Shown piece after piece: positions 14,040-25,244 of a stretch of 64,000 nucleotides of DNA. The notes under the pieces are model-generated. The model saw only the letters and a program-made list of their open reading frames with translations, did not search any database and was not told where the DNA came from. Both the position numbers and the translations under genes were made by a program. Position 1 is the first letter of the stretch; every line of letters starts with the position of its first letter. Origin of the DNA: Acanthosoma haemorrhoidale (taxonomy: Eukaryota; Arthropoda; Insecta; Hemiptera; Acanthosomatidae); NCBI GenBank assembly GCA_930367205.1, contig OV884011.1, forward strand, positions 47,319,754 through 47,383,753. The letters run 5' to 3'.

Positions 14040-14400
14040 TCACACGGATTTAATGACCAAGCGACCACTGTGTCGGATCTAATGAGCGACACGGAATATC
14101 CCGCTGATTAATCCGAACGAATACCGAGGTATTGTAATTCGTTTATCCGCGGCTTTATACAGGGGTTGTGAGCGGCGCGGGTGGTTGACAGGGGGAGTGG
14201 GTGAAGTGATGAAGACACAGGCCTGTGATTGGCAATCGGCGCTGAGGTGGGCGTGGCCTCGCCGGGAAAAAAGCAATTTGGCTGAGAGGCTGCCGGAGAC
14301 AGTGAGCCGTCAATCGTACACTGGCAATTGCACTATTAATCGCAATTAGTTCTCGACTCCCTTCCATGATGGTTTTGTCTGTCAGTCTGTGTGCCAAAGG
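14040..14400. promoter_or_regulatory. GC-richer island with mixed homeodomain sites
   Basis: The block has a K50-type TAATCC (14109-14114), a TAATTC, a CAATTG (14325-14330) and a CAATTAG (14343-14349), separated by GC-rich sequence. It is not shared with other parts of the window. Two overlapping minus-strand frames of 65 and 80 codons have no protein-like features. Regulatory role inferred. Confidence 0.4.
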
Positions 14401-15636
14401 TTGGCTGGTCTAGTAGTGCACTAGACAGAGAAGTTTTACACATAACAATTTTAAAGGAGAACCAAGCATTTCAGCTCCGTTATTAATCGATGGAAAAATA
14501 GAACCTCAAAATAACAAACAATGTCTCCTTGAATCTTCGTTACCTTCTCACAAAGGTTTACAAATCCAGATAACTTAGGGGAAGTGACGCGAAGAGGTAG
14601 ATTTGTCACACGAAGTGGCACTTCGTCCATAATCGCCTGTGATATTTAATAACAACTGAGACAGAACGCCATAAAAAATTCAAAATTTTTATGAAGCAAG
14701 AAAATCTGTAGGGATGAATGCAATGGGACACGTAAAAATCTTCAATTTTTCAAAGAAATGTTAATTTTTTTTTATTCAAACTTCATTATTATCAATAATG
14801 AGTAAACCGATCATGAAACATTGATTATAATTATGTGATAGTTATTTTGCTATTCTGATATATCTAGTTATGTGTCAACTCGTTCAGTATGAATCTCTAC
14901 GAAGTGGGTACCTGGGTGGTAATCGGAGGGATATATGTAGGCCCTTCCATCGAACCTCATACTGGAAGCTTTGCTCCCACCACCCAGCGAAAAAAAAACC
15001 TACCTCCCAGCCAGCAGTTGGCAGGAGCAGAACACAGAAGACTCCCAGGATCTCCGGACGGAGGATGACGTGCAACTCTGGCCCAATTACTTCAGAGCTG
15101 TACAAATATAATTAGAGCCTCCGGGAAGGGGTCCTTAGATGACTGGCCTCATTCTTCACCTAACGGTCGCTTCTTAGTCAACTCATTTGCCTACTTCTCT
15201 CTCCGTGGCCTCTCCTGAGCCTCTTGAGCAACTCGTCCTCTCTTCTGCTAAGTGGGCTGCATATACTGTACTCGTACAGAAACATAAACTTCTCTCTTAA
15301 TTAATAGTCCAGAGTAAATAGGATCTTAGAAATACATCTGAAAGGGGTTCCCATCTCGGTGAACTCTTCACAGTATGACCGTTCTTGGTTCAAATTCCGA
15401 TAGAGCCGCTAATTTTGTTCGCTCTCTTGAAGCTTCGTCCACTGCCAAACCACGCGACGTAAAGGCTTTACTATCGAAACTCTCCGTAACAATTATCGAT
15501 ATTCTTTCATATTCTCAGGTGGTTACCCGTGACCTAGGTTGTTTAACAGTTAGAATGAAACTTATATCAAATCTACAAAGCTATTTACAATAATTAAATA
15601 AGTTTATGAAATCCACTTATGAAATAAGTTTATGAT
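14401..15636. other. Intron sequence, GC-richer patch 14880-15240
   Basis: A moderately GC-rich patch at about 14880-15240 carries open frames on both strands (81 and 73 codons) with no recognisable domain; it may be another conserved non-coding block. The remainder is AT-rich and featureless. Confidence 0.4.
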
Positions 15637-16151
15637 CCTTATTTTTTACATAAAGTTCATAAAATTCCATAGTAACCTATCCACTCTAATTCCCTATACT
15701 AACCACCCTAATTCCCTAGCACACATTGCACTGCACCACTCATCCCTATAATCCTCTTTGGAGATTAAAATGGCAGTGGCCTCGTGACCTGCTATAACTA
15801 AGTGTTAGTGGGAGTCCTGGCAATGGCCAGTTTCTCTAATCATGTCCTGAGCGTCTGTGCCTCTCTCGCTTTTGGTCAGCCTCCAATGGCTCTTATCCAG
15901 TGACGCGGCTGACTTAGGAGCGTGGGGGACTTCCCAAGACTCCGCTGCCTCCTTCACATGCGAGGGAGGTGACAATCATGTGGACTTGGGGGGCCTCTGG
16001 GCTGTTTGTAAATATTGTAAGAATGAGCGAGTGAATGATGTTGTAAATATGGTATGAATGATAACATTTATCTCAATTACTTATTGCCTAATAAAGAAGG
16101 CAGATTGTAATTTTATCATAATAAATTGTTGTTGACTCCTATTTTTTACAT
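15637..16151 (+). mobile_element. Jockey-like non-LTR 3' fragment with approximately 14-bp TSD
   Basis: The element at about 15652-16137 is the 3' end of the same family as 3947-4708, here on the plus strand. Flanks CCTTATTTTTTACAT (15637-15651) and CCTATTTTTTACAT (16138-16151) differ by one base and are read as the target-site duplication. It ends with a CATAATAAA signal. No reverse transcriptase coding is left; only the very C-terminal and untranslated region is present. The 66-codon plus frame at 15857-16057 lies in this repeat. Confidence 0.85.
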
Positions 16152-16840
16152 TATTTATTCGTTTGTAAATATTAATGTATTGTTAACAATAATGTGAAAG
16201 TCCACGGATTAACTTGGTGTGTTAGAGTAGATTAAGAGCTTTATATCAGAATACCCCCCCCCCACCCCAAAAAAACAATTATTAAACATCCTTTCATTAA
16301 TATATAAGATGCTCACAAAAACTCTTTTTCCACTTTCTTGTCTATATTTATTTGGTGAAAAATTAAGATTAGTTCCCAGTTAATTCAATTAAATGACCAA
16401 TGTTATTGAAATTTATTTGTACCCCTTCCTTAATTTGTTATTCCTAATGCAATTTTATTCTTAAAATATTAATAATTGAAGTAAAAAACGTCCAATTTTG
16501 TCTTCCCATTAGTCTGTATTTCTATTTTAAAAGCGCTTTAGGGAGCTAATATCATTGTCAAGTGCTCAGACATAGTAAGTTTGACCACCGCTAATATTAT
16601 TAATATTCTGAGCTCTAGAGAATGACATAAATATAAATACTTGCGGGAAGACAAAATTGGACGTTGTTTACTTAATCTAAACACACAACCAGCAATTAAA
16701 CCCTGAAATATTAACAAATTCATAAAAAACGGGCACTCAAGGATCAGGTAGTAAAATATGATTCTCCCCCCCCCCCACATCATGCAAATCAACTTTTTCA
16801 TCAAGCTCGATGTCAATGGACGATAGCATTGGGGATAAAA
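16152..16840. other. Intron sequence with C-runs
   Basis: AT-rich DNA with homopolymeric C runs near 16254-16263 and 16768-16778. No gene or recognised repeat. Confidence 0.5.
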
Positions 16841-17145
16841 CTACCAGATGCCCCCTCCCAAGAGGCTGGGATAAAATTTGCGGATTTGTGTTGTGTATAC
16901 AAACGGCCTGGATTGAGAGCCCGGGGTCGGTAATTGTGTTGTCTCCCTAATGATCCTCCCTGCTCGGTTTAACTCAAAAGAGTTTATTCTGTCGTCAGTG
17001 GGAGTAGAAGGAGGGAGAGAAAAAAAAAGAGAGGGTGTAGCCACCCCCGAAGGAACGGGCATTAAGACACAATGGCGGTTCTTAAGGGGCCCAGAGATAC
17101 GCTCTAACTCGCCGCTCATTGTTAACTCTCAACAAAACAATTAGT
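16841..17145. promoter_or_regulatory. GC-richer island, candidate regulatory element
   Basis: A non-repetitive island with GGTAATTGTG, CTAATGATCC and GGTTTAACTC motifs. Open frames on both strands (92 and 64 codons) look like by-products of the composition. Weak evidence for an enhancer. Confidence 0.3.
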
Positions 17146-18208
17146 GGATACAAAGAACACTTTTTCTACAAGAGGATAACTCTTATTTCGTTTGGTGTGT
17201 TTTATTTTTATTTTTACCTCTTTGTTTTTATGCCTTAAAAAGGAAGACCAAACAAAACAATTTGGTTGACTTAATAAAGACAAATTGTGTTGTTACTTCC
17301 CACTTTTTAAAGTGCCACTTTCATCCCCCCCCCACTCCATATCTTCAAGTCCACTTGTGCATTATGTTTGTAAGGGAGAATTCGGAGATTTAAACGCTAG
17401 GAGTATTAACCAATTTTAAATCTAACATAACAAGTGCCGTAGTCTTGTCAAGTAGCGAAATATTCAGCACTAGCCAAAGATGTATTACTCCTTCAAGAAC
17501 AATGGCTAAATACAATATTTTTTCGGGACCAATTCCAGTATTAACAATAATAAAGTACAAATAAATCAATTAATTGTGGTTATTAAAAAAAAAAACTATC
17601 ACAAAAAAAGAGTATACCTCAATTTAAAAAAAAGGTTTAAATTTACAAGCGTTCCAGCTTATAAAATAGTTAAAGCACGAATCATTAAAAAAAAAAAAAT
17701 AATGGATAAGACAAATGGACAGTTTTTTTGGGGGTAAATGGAGGGGTCGTTTCTAATACTTTGTAGGATTTTGTTGGACATAACATCGCTGGTATTTGTG
17801 TTCTTGATGTGTGACGTATGACGAAATGAATAAACAGCTTTCTCACACGCGCTCACACAATTATAACTTTATGTATTTTTTCTTATAGATGCATAGCTTT
17901 TTGCATTGCAGTTCAGTTTGATGCTAAATATAAAAGCAGACTCCATATGAAATGGTTAAGTGATAAATTAATTATTAACTTGTTGATCAATTAAAAAATT
18001 GCATGTAATTAAACCTTAAATATTCCCCATTGAAATATGTAAGCAGTTATCACAATGGGATTAAACACTTGGAAGTTCATATTAATATTATGCACGTTAA
18101 TTAAGAAAAGTCATTAAAAAGTTTATTCACAATTTTTCGGAAGTCAAAACTGTTCATTTTGTTTCACGTCACATATTATATAAATAGTACTGTTATCTGT
18201 TAATGTAT
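17146..18208. other. Intron sequence, no gene seen
   Basis: Strongly AT-rich with many A runs (for example 17586-17597 and 17688-17699). No recognisable gene or repeat. Confidence 0.5.
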
Positions 18209-18675
18209 TTTAATATACCCTACATTCTAGAACTCATCCCTTCCAAGTTTACGAAATTCCACAGTAGCCTTTCCAACCACCCTAAACCTGTAGCACACTC
18301 ATTGCACTGTGCCACTCATCCCTATAATCCTCCTCGGAGACTGAAACTGCAGTGGCCTCGTGACCTCCTATAAACGCGTGACAGTGGGAGTCCTGGCAAT
18401 GGCCAGTTTCTCCAATCATGTCCTGAGCGTCTGTGGCTCTCGCGCTCTTGGTCAGCCTCCACTGGCTAGTATCCGGTGACGCGGCTGACGGAGGAGCGTG
18501 GGGACTTCCCGAGACTCCGCTTTCTCTTCGCGGTGGATTTGGGGGGTCTCTGGGCTGTCTGTAAATATTGTATGAATGAGCGAGTGAATGATGAACTGTA
18601 AATATTGTATGAATGGGAGCATTTATCTTAATTACTTATTGCCTTATAAAAGGCAGATTGTAATTATAGCACAAT
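18209..18675 (+). mobile_element. Jockey-like non-LTR 3' fragment
   Basis: Plus-strand copy of the same family as 3947-4708. It starts at TATACCCTACATTCTAGAAC and runs to GCACAATAAAGG at the 3' end. It is one of the less degraded 3' regions and includes the sequences encoding the extreme C-terminus and the 3' tail. Target duplications were not clear by eye. Confidence 0.8.
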
Positions 18676-18999
18676 AAAGGAATTTAAAGTGAATTATCAT
18701 AATTGTAAGTATTATTTGAACGATTTGGTTCCAAGGTAAATTTTTCTGAGGCTGGAGAAACTACACACTATTTCAGCGTAACGAGCGTCTAGAAATATGA
18801 CAACTAATAATTGTTAATATAAAGATTTTTTTATAAATTTATAGCCCGTTTCTAGAATATATAAATTGAAAAACGGTTCACTTTTAATTATCTAACAAGT
18901 AGTAGAAGGTTGTTTTGTAGGTGATATCCAGCTTTATTCTTTGCCTGCAAAAAACTTATCACAACAGGGTGATCGTGACTCGATATTTTATGTTATTTA
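18676..18999. other. Intron sequence, no gene seen
   Basis: AT-rich intron DNA between a retroelement copy and the next GC-richer island. Confidence 0.5.
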
Positions 19000-19340
19000 A
19001 CGCAAACGATCTGAAACACTCGACGCTACAGCTGGAAGGAGAGACTAAGTGAGGAGGCGATTGTGCCGAATCATAGCCGAGCTGACGAATCCGAGTGCCG
19101 CTGGAGAGAGGAACATTTGCATCGAGCTAACAGGATCAGCGCAGGGCCATTAGCCAGGGATGATGGACGAGCTCCAAGACTGTGTCGGAATCAGTCACAG
19201 CCACCAGCGGGACGAATCGCTTTTTATTAAATCTACTGGCGACTTGGTGCAAAGTGCTTCTCATTAGCAAACACAATGAGGGGTCTTTCGAGCACCCGCC
19301 TGTCGTCTTCTTCTTCACCATTAATCAGGCAATTAAATAT
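19000..19340. promoter_or_regulatory. GC-richer island with an octamer (POU) site
   Basis: Non-repetitive island containing a perfect ATTTGCAT octamer (19115-19122), the classical POU-domain factor site, along with GCCATTAGCC and GTGTCGGAATC. POU and Vsx factors are both used in neural lineages, which makes an enhancer plausible. No coding frame of interest. Confidence 0.35.
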
Positions 19341-19879
19341 TTTTATGTTCTATACGCGATGTACTATGAATTATCAGAGGTTGAAAAAACTTCGATAAAT
19401 TTACTTATTTGTTTATCGCCTACGCAGATTAGAATCATTGGAGAAAGGCCATTACATCTCTTATAACCTTTAGTAGAATTCTATCGCCTTCCAGAGACCA
19501 GGAAAGATTCAGGAGAAACATCTCAGGTGTTTTTAAAATGAGGGAGTTCACGACGTTACCATTATATCTTAATTAATAGATGTACAACTTGTAAAATCGT
19601 ACAATATTTGACGTTCTTCCCGGATAAATAAACTTTTTTGTCCTTAACTTTACCCATTCTCACATACTAGGTATCAATGCTGCCTTTTATCAATGTACTA
19701 TCAAAACAGCCGGACCCCTTCACTTCAGCGCTTCGCCCGCCAACAACAAGCCTCTAAGGGGCACCCTCACTGATATCAGACTAACTACGACTGCACTACA
19801 TGCCTAGAGAAGACTCTAGGCCCAGCCACCAGTGGACTCTCACCACTGTACCGTAACAATCAACCTCCACCGAGGATTC
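19341..19879. other. Intron sequence; 3' part may belong to the retroposon that follows
   Basis: AT-rich up to about 19640, then mixed composition. The part from about 19690 may be the body of the retroposon whose poly-A end is at 19998-20010. Confidence 0.4.
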
Positions 19880-20010
19880 CCACACTCCTTCCTCCTCTCA
19901 CACCACCTTCAAGCAGGTCCTCCTAGTACAAGGATCCGATCACCCTAAATATTTTATATTTATCCCTCATCCGAAAATTCTAACTAGAGAGCTTAGGAAA
20001 AAAAAAAAAA
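19880..20010 (+). mobile_element. Retroposon 3' end with poly-A (family shared with 26014-26139)
   Basis: A stretch ending in 13 A (19998-20010). Its preceding ~115 bp recur in reverse orientation at 26014-26139 with about 90% identity by eye, including CTAACTAGAGAGCTTAG and AAATATTTTATATTTATC. The poly-A end in both copies suggests 3' ends of a retroposon. Because the pair is inverted and 6 kb apart, terminal repeats of one larger element are an alternative. No coding assigned. Confidence 0.6.
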
Positions 20011-20049
20011 GTGCTTCTCATACAACGCGCACATAGTAGAAGAATCATC

Positions 20050-20206
20050 CCCCAACTGTAAGGTGTCGGCGTATGCCGACGACAACGGATTCTACAGCAC
20101 TCCCAGCGAAAGCACTAAAGGCTGCAGAGGACGCCAGTCAGGTAATCGTTGACAGACTACCAGCCATGGTCGCAAACACCTGGGGACCTGTAGCCGGTGT
20201 GGCCCC
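20050..20206 (+). pseudogene. Possible reverse transcriptase remnant (YADD motif)
   Basis: Around 20063-20089 the plus strand reads VSAYADDNG, which resembles the catalytic YADD box of non-LTR reverse transcriptases. After a frame change it continues with an Ala/Lys-rich helical stretch (KALKAAEDASQVIVDRL), a plausible position for the helix after that box. The remainder of the enzyme is missing. GTCGGCGTATGCCGAC is itself a palindrome, so the motif could be coincidental. Confidence 0.4.
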
Positions 20207-20706
20207 AAAATATAACAAATACTATCAATTTGCTTTGCGCTCCGTGGATGAGGTCTGTCTTCTAGAGAAGCTGACCATCTGCTCTCTAGGGAAGAGGAAC
20301 TCAAGAGTCACTAAAGGCAGAGGCGTAACTACAGGGTGGCAGGGCTGGAAAAATGCCACGGGCCCCCGACCCAAGAGGGCCCCGGCCCAAGTGGCCGCGA
20401 GCTTAGAAATATTGTTTTAATATTATACCTATTTATAAAAATATTAAAATATATATACCATAATACAAATTATTGGTTGTGGGTAACTAAACTACTCGTT
20501 AGTATAATAAAGCTTAATGATAGGGCTCCCATTAAAGGAATTTGCCACGGGCCCCAGATGATATAGTTACGTCACTGACTAAAGGGTACATTGAAAGCCA
20601 CCCTTCCTTGATTTCGTAGACCGGACACTGAAGGTGGCAGACCTCGCTGCCAAGTTGCGCCCGGGAGCACCGGACCACTCACAAAAATATAACAAATACT
20701 ATCAAT
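20207..20706. repeat. Exact 23-bp direct repeats flanking a 454-bp segment
   Basis: An identical 23-bp sequence (core ATATAACAAATACTATCAAT) occurs at 20207-20229 and 20684-20706. The segment between them contains the 260-bp hAT miniature element plus one copy of its duplication, so the original segment was about 186 bp. The repeats could be the duplication made by an older insertion, or a local tandem duplication. The perfect identity suggests a recent event or gene conversion. Confidence 0.65.
20310..20585. mobile_element. hAT-type miniature element with perfect 8-bp TSD
   Basis: A 260-bp element at 20318-20577 is flanked by ACTAAAGG at 20310-20317 and 20578-20585. The 8-bp duplication and ends beginning CAGAGGCGTAACTA and finishing TAGTTACGTCACTG (inverted, CAG...CTG) are typical of hAT transposons. 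Subterminal GCCACGGGCCCC motifs appear near both ends in opposite halves. It has no transposase and is non-autonomous. It sits between the 23-bp repeats. Confidence 0.9.
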
Positions 20707-23100
20707 AGCCAACATTGCGGAAACATTTTTCAGGATACTGATCATATCGTTTAATTGAGTTTACCAGGTTTGTTAAATTAAAGCTCAAAGTACAGAGAGT
20801 GAGTACGATGTGTAAGGAATTTTGTTGGGCATAAGAATATTAATAATATGTCATTAGGATGTAAGGTGGCAAATTCCTAAGAATAATTTGTTTGAAAACA
20901 TGTATGTTACGGTGGATTGGGATAGATACGTTCTCACTCCTTCAGAATTTGGCATTAGCGGAATTTCATATGGTTTTAGGCCTTCAGAAATAGTGGTTTG
21001 TTGTAAAACTCTTTCATTCCACGTAACAGTGTTTATTTTTAGTAGCTAAGCGTTATTCTTTCCTTCGATCATTTTTGTTTGAAGTCTTTCGCAAATACAA
21101 GACATATCTAGGCTAAATGACTTTGCAGTTTCCGCAGTTAACAATCCATTTAGTCAGTGTCTCTGTGTTAATGTTATTTATCCAATTTATTATCAAAGAT
21201 GGTAAAAATATAAAAAAATGATACAATTTTTTGTTTGTTGGACAATGGCCAAGGAACGAGACTGCTTTAAATTTCAAATCGTTTTGAATGATTGTTGCTT
21301 TATTGCACCAGTAATCCATTATTTTTTCCTGTATCATTTGCGGGTTTACACACTATTTTTTTTTTTTTATCGAGACTGGGAACAGCATTCCATAAAACAC
21401 GTTTAAGCTTGATTTAATTGAACTGGGAGTGATTGTCAATGGAAGAATATCTACAAGAAGTCGGTTCGGTTTCGCAAATAAGCTAACGGACATTCCAAAG
21501 GAAAGCACCGACGTAACATCTTTCTTTAATGATTCTTTACATCGAGAGATAAACCCCAAATCTAAGCTATTCGATTGATGTTTTGCAGATTTCCTCGAAA
21601 GCCTAACAGTGAGAAAATTATTTAAATTAAATTTATTGGGCATCTTACACCAACTTTAAGCATTTCATCGTCACTTTTTTTATTTAGCGTAAAGTCATTC
21701 ACACTACTCGAGCACTGGTTAAATTCGCTATTTTGTTGATGATCACATTTGGCTGAGGGGAGAAAACCCGGTCATGGGAACGAGCACCGAAGCAGTCCAT
21801 TAAAGCTAAAGAGCTACAACAGCGTCATATGTTGCTGAGGGATATACAAGACACAACATGCAACAAACGACATGCGACATAGAGCAAACAACAGTGTGGG
21901 AAGAGCCGCCATCCTAAGGGCCCAAGGGACTCCCGCAATTACTTAGCCTGACCCTCCATGTCCCAGGGCGGCAGTATATGATCCCTGGGAACTGTGGGCT
22001 GTTAACCTTTGGGTACCATGTTCCAGTGGTGGGGAAGTAGAAGGAGTGGGGAGGTGTCGTGTGATCTTAGTGGTGCATTAGTTATTTCAAGAAAACGATA
22101 GAATTTTTAGAATAACACAATATTTTAGAAAAACACAGCTAATATAACTCAAATGGACAGATCAACCGTGAAGTTAGATATGAGTGGATGTAAAGTATTT
22201 TTTTGATAATTGGCTTAGGATACACATCCGTTAACTTTAAAGTTTTTAGAGCAAGCTGGGATTGACCCAGTCCTATTTCGACTTGACAAATTAAAAGCTC
22301 GTTAAAAATTATAAGTTGATTATTATGCAAAAAGAAATAAAGTTAAAGAATACCTTGAGGTTCCTTATACACCCCACTGATCACACTATCGCATGGACAC
22401 TCATTGTTGCTCATTTACCGAAATTATTGGTCTATTATACCACATGACCACATTGATAATATTAAAAACTTTCACTCTTTTGTTTATATAATGTATATCA
22501 GAGTTTACATTGACAGAGTTTCCTGTCCATTTACTATTAAATATCGACCTGCCTCGGTTAGATCGCTGTTCAGTAGTCAATGATCATGAACTGCTCGGGA
22601 CTGTAAGCCAGGATTCGTATGTGAGGTCTTCAAACGCATTAAGTATATTAATTATTGAAGTAAACGAGTTTTATGGAGAAGAATTTGTGTAAAAACGTAG
22701 TGGTTTCTACACTCCTTATATTTCTGCATTGAGTGTTTAAGATGACTTTAAGAAGGTAACAAAATGTAAGCATTAATTAGGCATCCTGGAAACACTTCTT
22801 GTTTCGGCGTCAGACCATTAGAGGGGGGAGAAGGACCATAAGAATATAGACATACTTAGTTAAAACGCCGTCCTTACATTAATTGGATGAAACCATCGGA
22901 AACATCCAATCATATCTAATTCCAATGCTAACTATCAACTGTGAGTTGATAAATTAAAAATTTGCATCAGTAAAAAAACTGCAGAATTGCGGTTTGAAAG
23001 CAAAAAAAAACAATTACTTCTCATCTAATTGAGGACAACGTTTCGAAATATTGTATGCTTTCATGAGGTGTGCTTCCAACGGTGAAGTGGGTGCCTAGCC
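20707..23100. other. Intron sequence; possible LINE fragment at about 21350-21500 (minus)
   Basis: Mostly AT-rich. On the minus strand near 21370-21385 the translation VLWNAVPSLD resembles the W-N-x-x-P box found near the C-terminus of Jockey/CR1 reverse transcriptases, in a degraded context. A GC-richer patch lies at 21740-22070 with imperfect repeats of an ACA/CGACATG type near 21845-21885. No gene. Confidence 0.35.
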
Positions 23101-23660
23101 TTTCACTGGGTTTGGGGTAAACATTGGCCTATTGACTAGCAATTGGAGATTTCCAAGGCTGTTATCGCCCTTGTTTACACCAGCTTAATTGTGCCCTCTG
23201 GCGAGGTAAGAGTGATTCTATTACCCCGAGCGGCTCTGATTTCGACAGGCGCTGCTGTTCGCCCCGAGGGTGCAGAATCACCTGCACCCCTCTTCAACCC
23301 CGCACTGACACATGTAACTCCCCCTCACTTGGGGTATGTTTACAATTATATAAATTAACAGCTGGGCCTCCCCAGTCGTCGGGGGTGAGTCGTCGTTAGG
23401 GTGGCTACGCTCCTGCTTCCTCTCTCTCTCTAACCCTTCAATGCTAATGCACCAAACAACAAGTCAGGGCGATTATCGTTTTCTCGGGCCGATTAAACTG
23501 AGCCCAGCACTGCTGTGTGTTGGCACTGTAATATTTTATTAAGCGCCTCATTCAATTCGTCGCCGCCTCGGTGCCAGCCAGTGGTGCTAAATATTAATAT
23601 CCAGTAATAACTTCTTCCTGCCAGTGGTGAATTGATGTTAAATAAGTAAGTTAGCCCTGC
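23101..23660. promoter_or_regulatory. GC-richer island, candidate regulatory element
   Basis: A long non-repetitive island with GCTTAATTGTGCC near 23163, two GATTATC/TTATCG motifs, GGCCGATTAAACTG near 23490 and TAATATTTTATTAAGC near 23530. It is one of the longer islands of this kind in the intron. Regulatory function inferred from composition and motif spacing. Confidence 0.35.
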
Positions 23661-24639
23661 TAAAGTGTATGCATTAACACGTATAACTGCGACCGTCTGA
23701 GAGCCGGAAAACGATTTATGCCAAATGGTTTTATAAAGGACTAGTTCTACTCCCTAAACCTGATTTACGGTACAATTTTTTTCAATAAAAGTAATTATGT
23801 TTTCAAACGCTAAACAACATTAATATGTTGTTGAAATATCTTGTGTGTACGTTTCTTTGATTTATTTAGTATCGCAGACACTTTTTTTAATTTACGGCTT
23901 TACAATTAGGTAGCCTACAAAATGCTGTTATACGTATTTTAGTTAAGCTCTTTAAAATTTAACATCTGATCTTTCATTCATCTTAACGCCTTTCCAGTGG
24001 TTTCATTAACTTATTTATATTAAAGTTTTACTTATTTACAATATTTGTTTTTTGAATGTATAAGGCAATTTTTCGTAACTGGGATGAGAGAAATAAAATG
24101 AAGTATTTATGATAAAAAATGTATTTTTTCACGATCATTTAATATTTTTTAAGAAAAAGTTTATCAGATAACACTGGTAAATATGATTTTTGTCTCAAGA
24201 GTACCAATAGGTGTACTTAATGCAGTTTTTGTATCGTGTTTTTAAATTGTATTCGGAATTTTTCCCTCACCTGCAGTATTTTTGTTTTTTTAAATATTTT
24301 CCCTCGTTTTGTCGTCCATTTGTCTATTGCCAAGTCAAATCTCCTCGAGGATTGCAAAATGTAGCGGAACCAAATGTGCTAACTCAAAGGGTAGCATTGC
24401 TACTGTTGAGCAGTAGTAGTTGTGAGATAGTAGTGAACTAGTAAACATGTCATTGTGAGTGCTTTTTGTGTCTCAATTATTGTGTATTACATATTTACAA
24501 CTTTTTTTCCTTTAATTAGTCCTTAATTACAAAATTCCTAGAGTTTGTTTAAATCATCCTAACAATTTTTGTTTGTGGTGAAGTGACGTTTAAGTCCTAA
24601 AGGTGAACCATAGTACATTAGTAAAAAAGAGTCAGCTAT
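23661..24639. other. Intron sequence, no gene seen
   Basis: Strongly AT-rich; no recognisable gene. The last few hundred bases may belong to the transposon relic that follows. Confidence 0.45.
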
Positions 24640-25244
24640 GTCAGAAAACATTCAACATGCAGTGTATGAATGGAATATTTGGGGTACAAAGTACTATTTA
24701 TGTATATAAGTGAATACGATAGTGAGGACAGAAAAAAACATTTAATCAGAAAATAATGCCCTTCATGCCAATCCCCCAATCCTGAACAGAAAAATGTGAA
24801 ACATGGCTCATTAAGTAATCCTAAAAATTTGTATCTACCCCCGCTACGTATGAAACTAGCATGAATGGATAATTTAGGCCATGTACAATACTCCTGGTTT
24901 CACGGACTTAAAACTGAAGTTTCCTAAAATTGATGCAAAAATTAAAGAAGGAATATTTGTGGGTTCATAAATACGATCGCTAATGCGTGATGAAAAGTTT
25001 GAGGAACTATTGAATCCACTGGAAAAATCAGGCATTAATAAATGTTACTCAGAGTATTTTGGGAACTCAAAACGCGGAAATTACCGTGATCTTGACAAGG
25101 ATCTTAATAAAAACTAGGTCGTAATATATCCTTAAAAGTACACTTTTGGCACTTCCCGGAAAATCTTGGAGCAGTGAGTGAACACTTTCATCGGGAGATT
25201 TCAGCTATATAAAAGAGGTATCAAGGAAAATGGAAACCTACTAT
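24640..25244 (+). pseudogene. Relic of an uncharacterised transposon-associated gene family, 5' part
   Basis: Allowing for frameshifts and stops, the plus strand reads a series of motifs that I recognise from a widespread uncharacterised protein family in arthropod and cnidarian genomes. They are, in order: a SEYDSEDRKKH region, LYLPPLRMKL near 24829, FPKIDAKIKEGIFVG near 24922, a DEKFEEL segment, a GNSKRGNYRDL segment near 25065, and HFHREI..KRYQGKWKPT at about 25184-25240. Stops and frameshifts make it a dead copy. The frame is split by a retrotransposon at 25245-25880 and resumes at 25881. The family has no established function known to me; its multicopy occurrence suggests a transposon cargo or transposase-related protein. 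That last point is inference from memory, not a search result. Confidence 0.7.
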
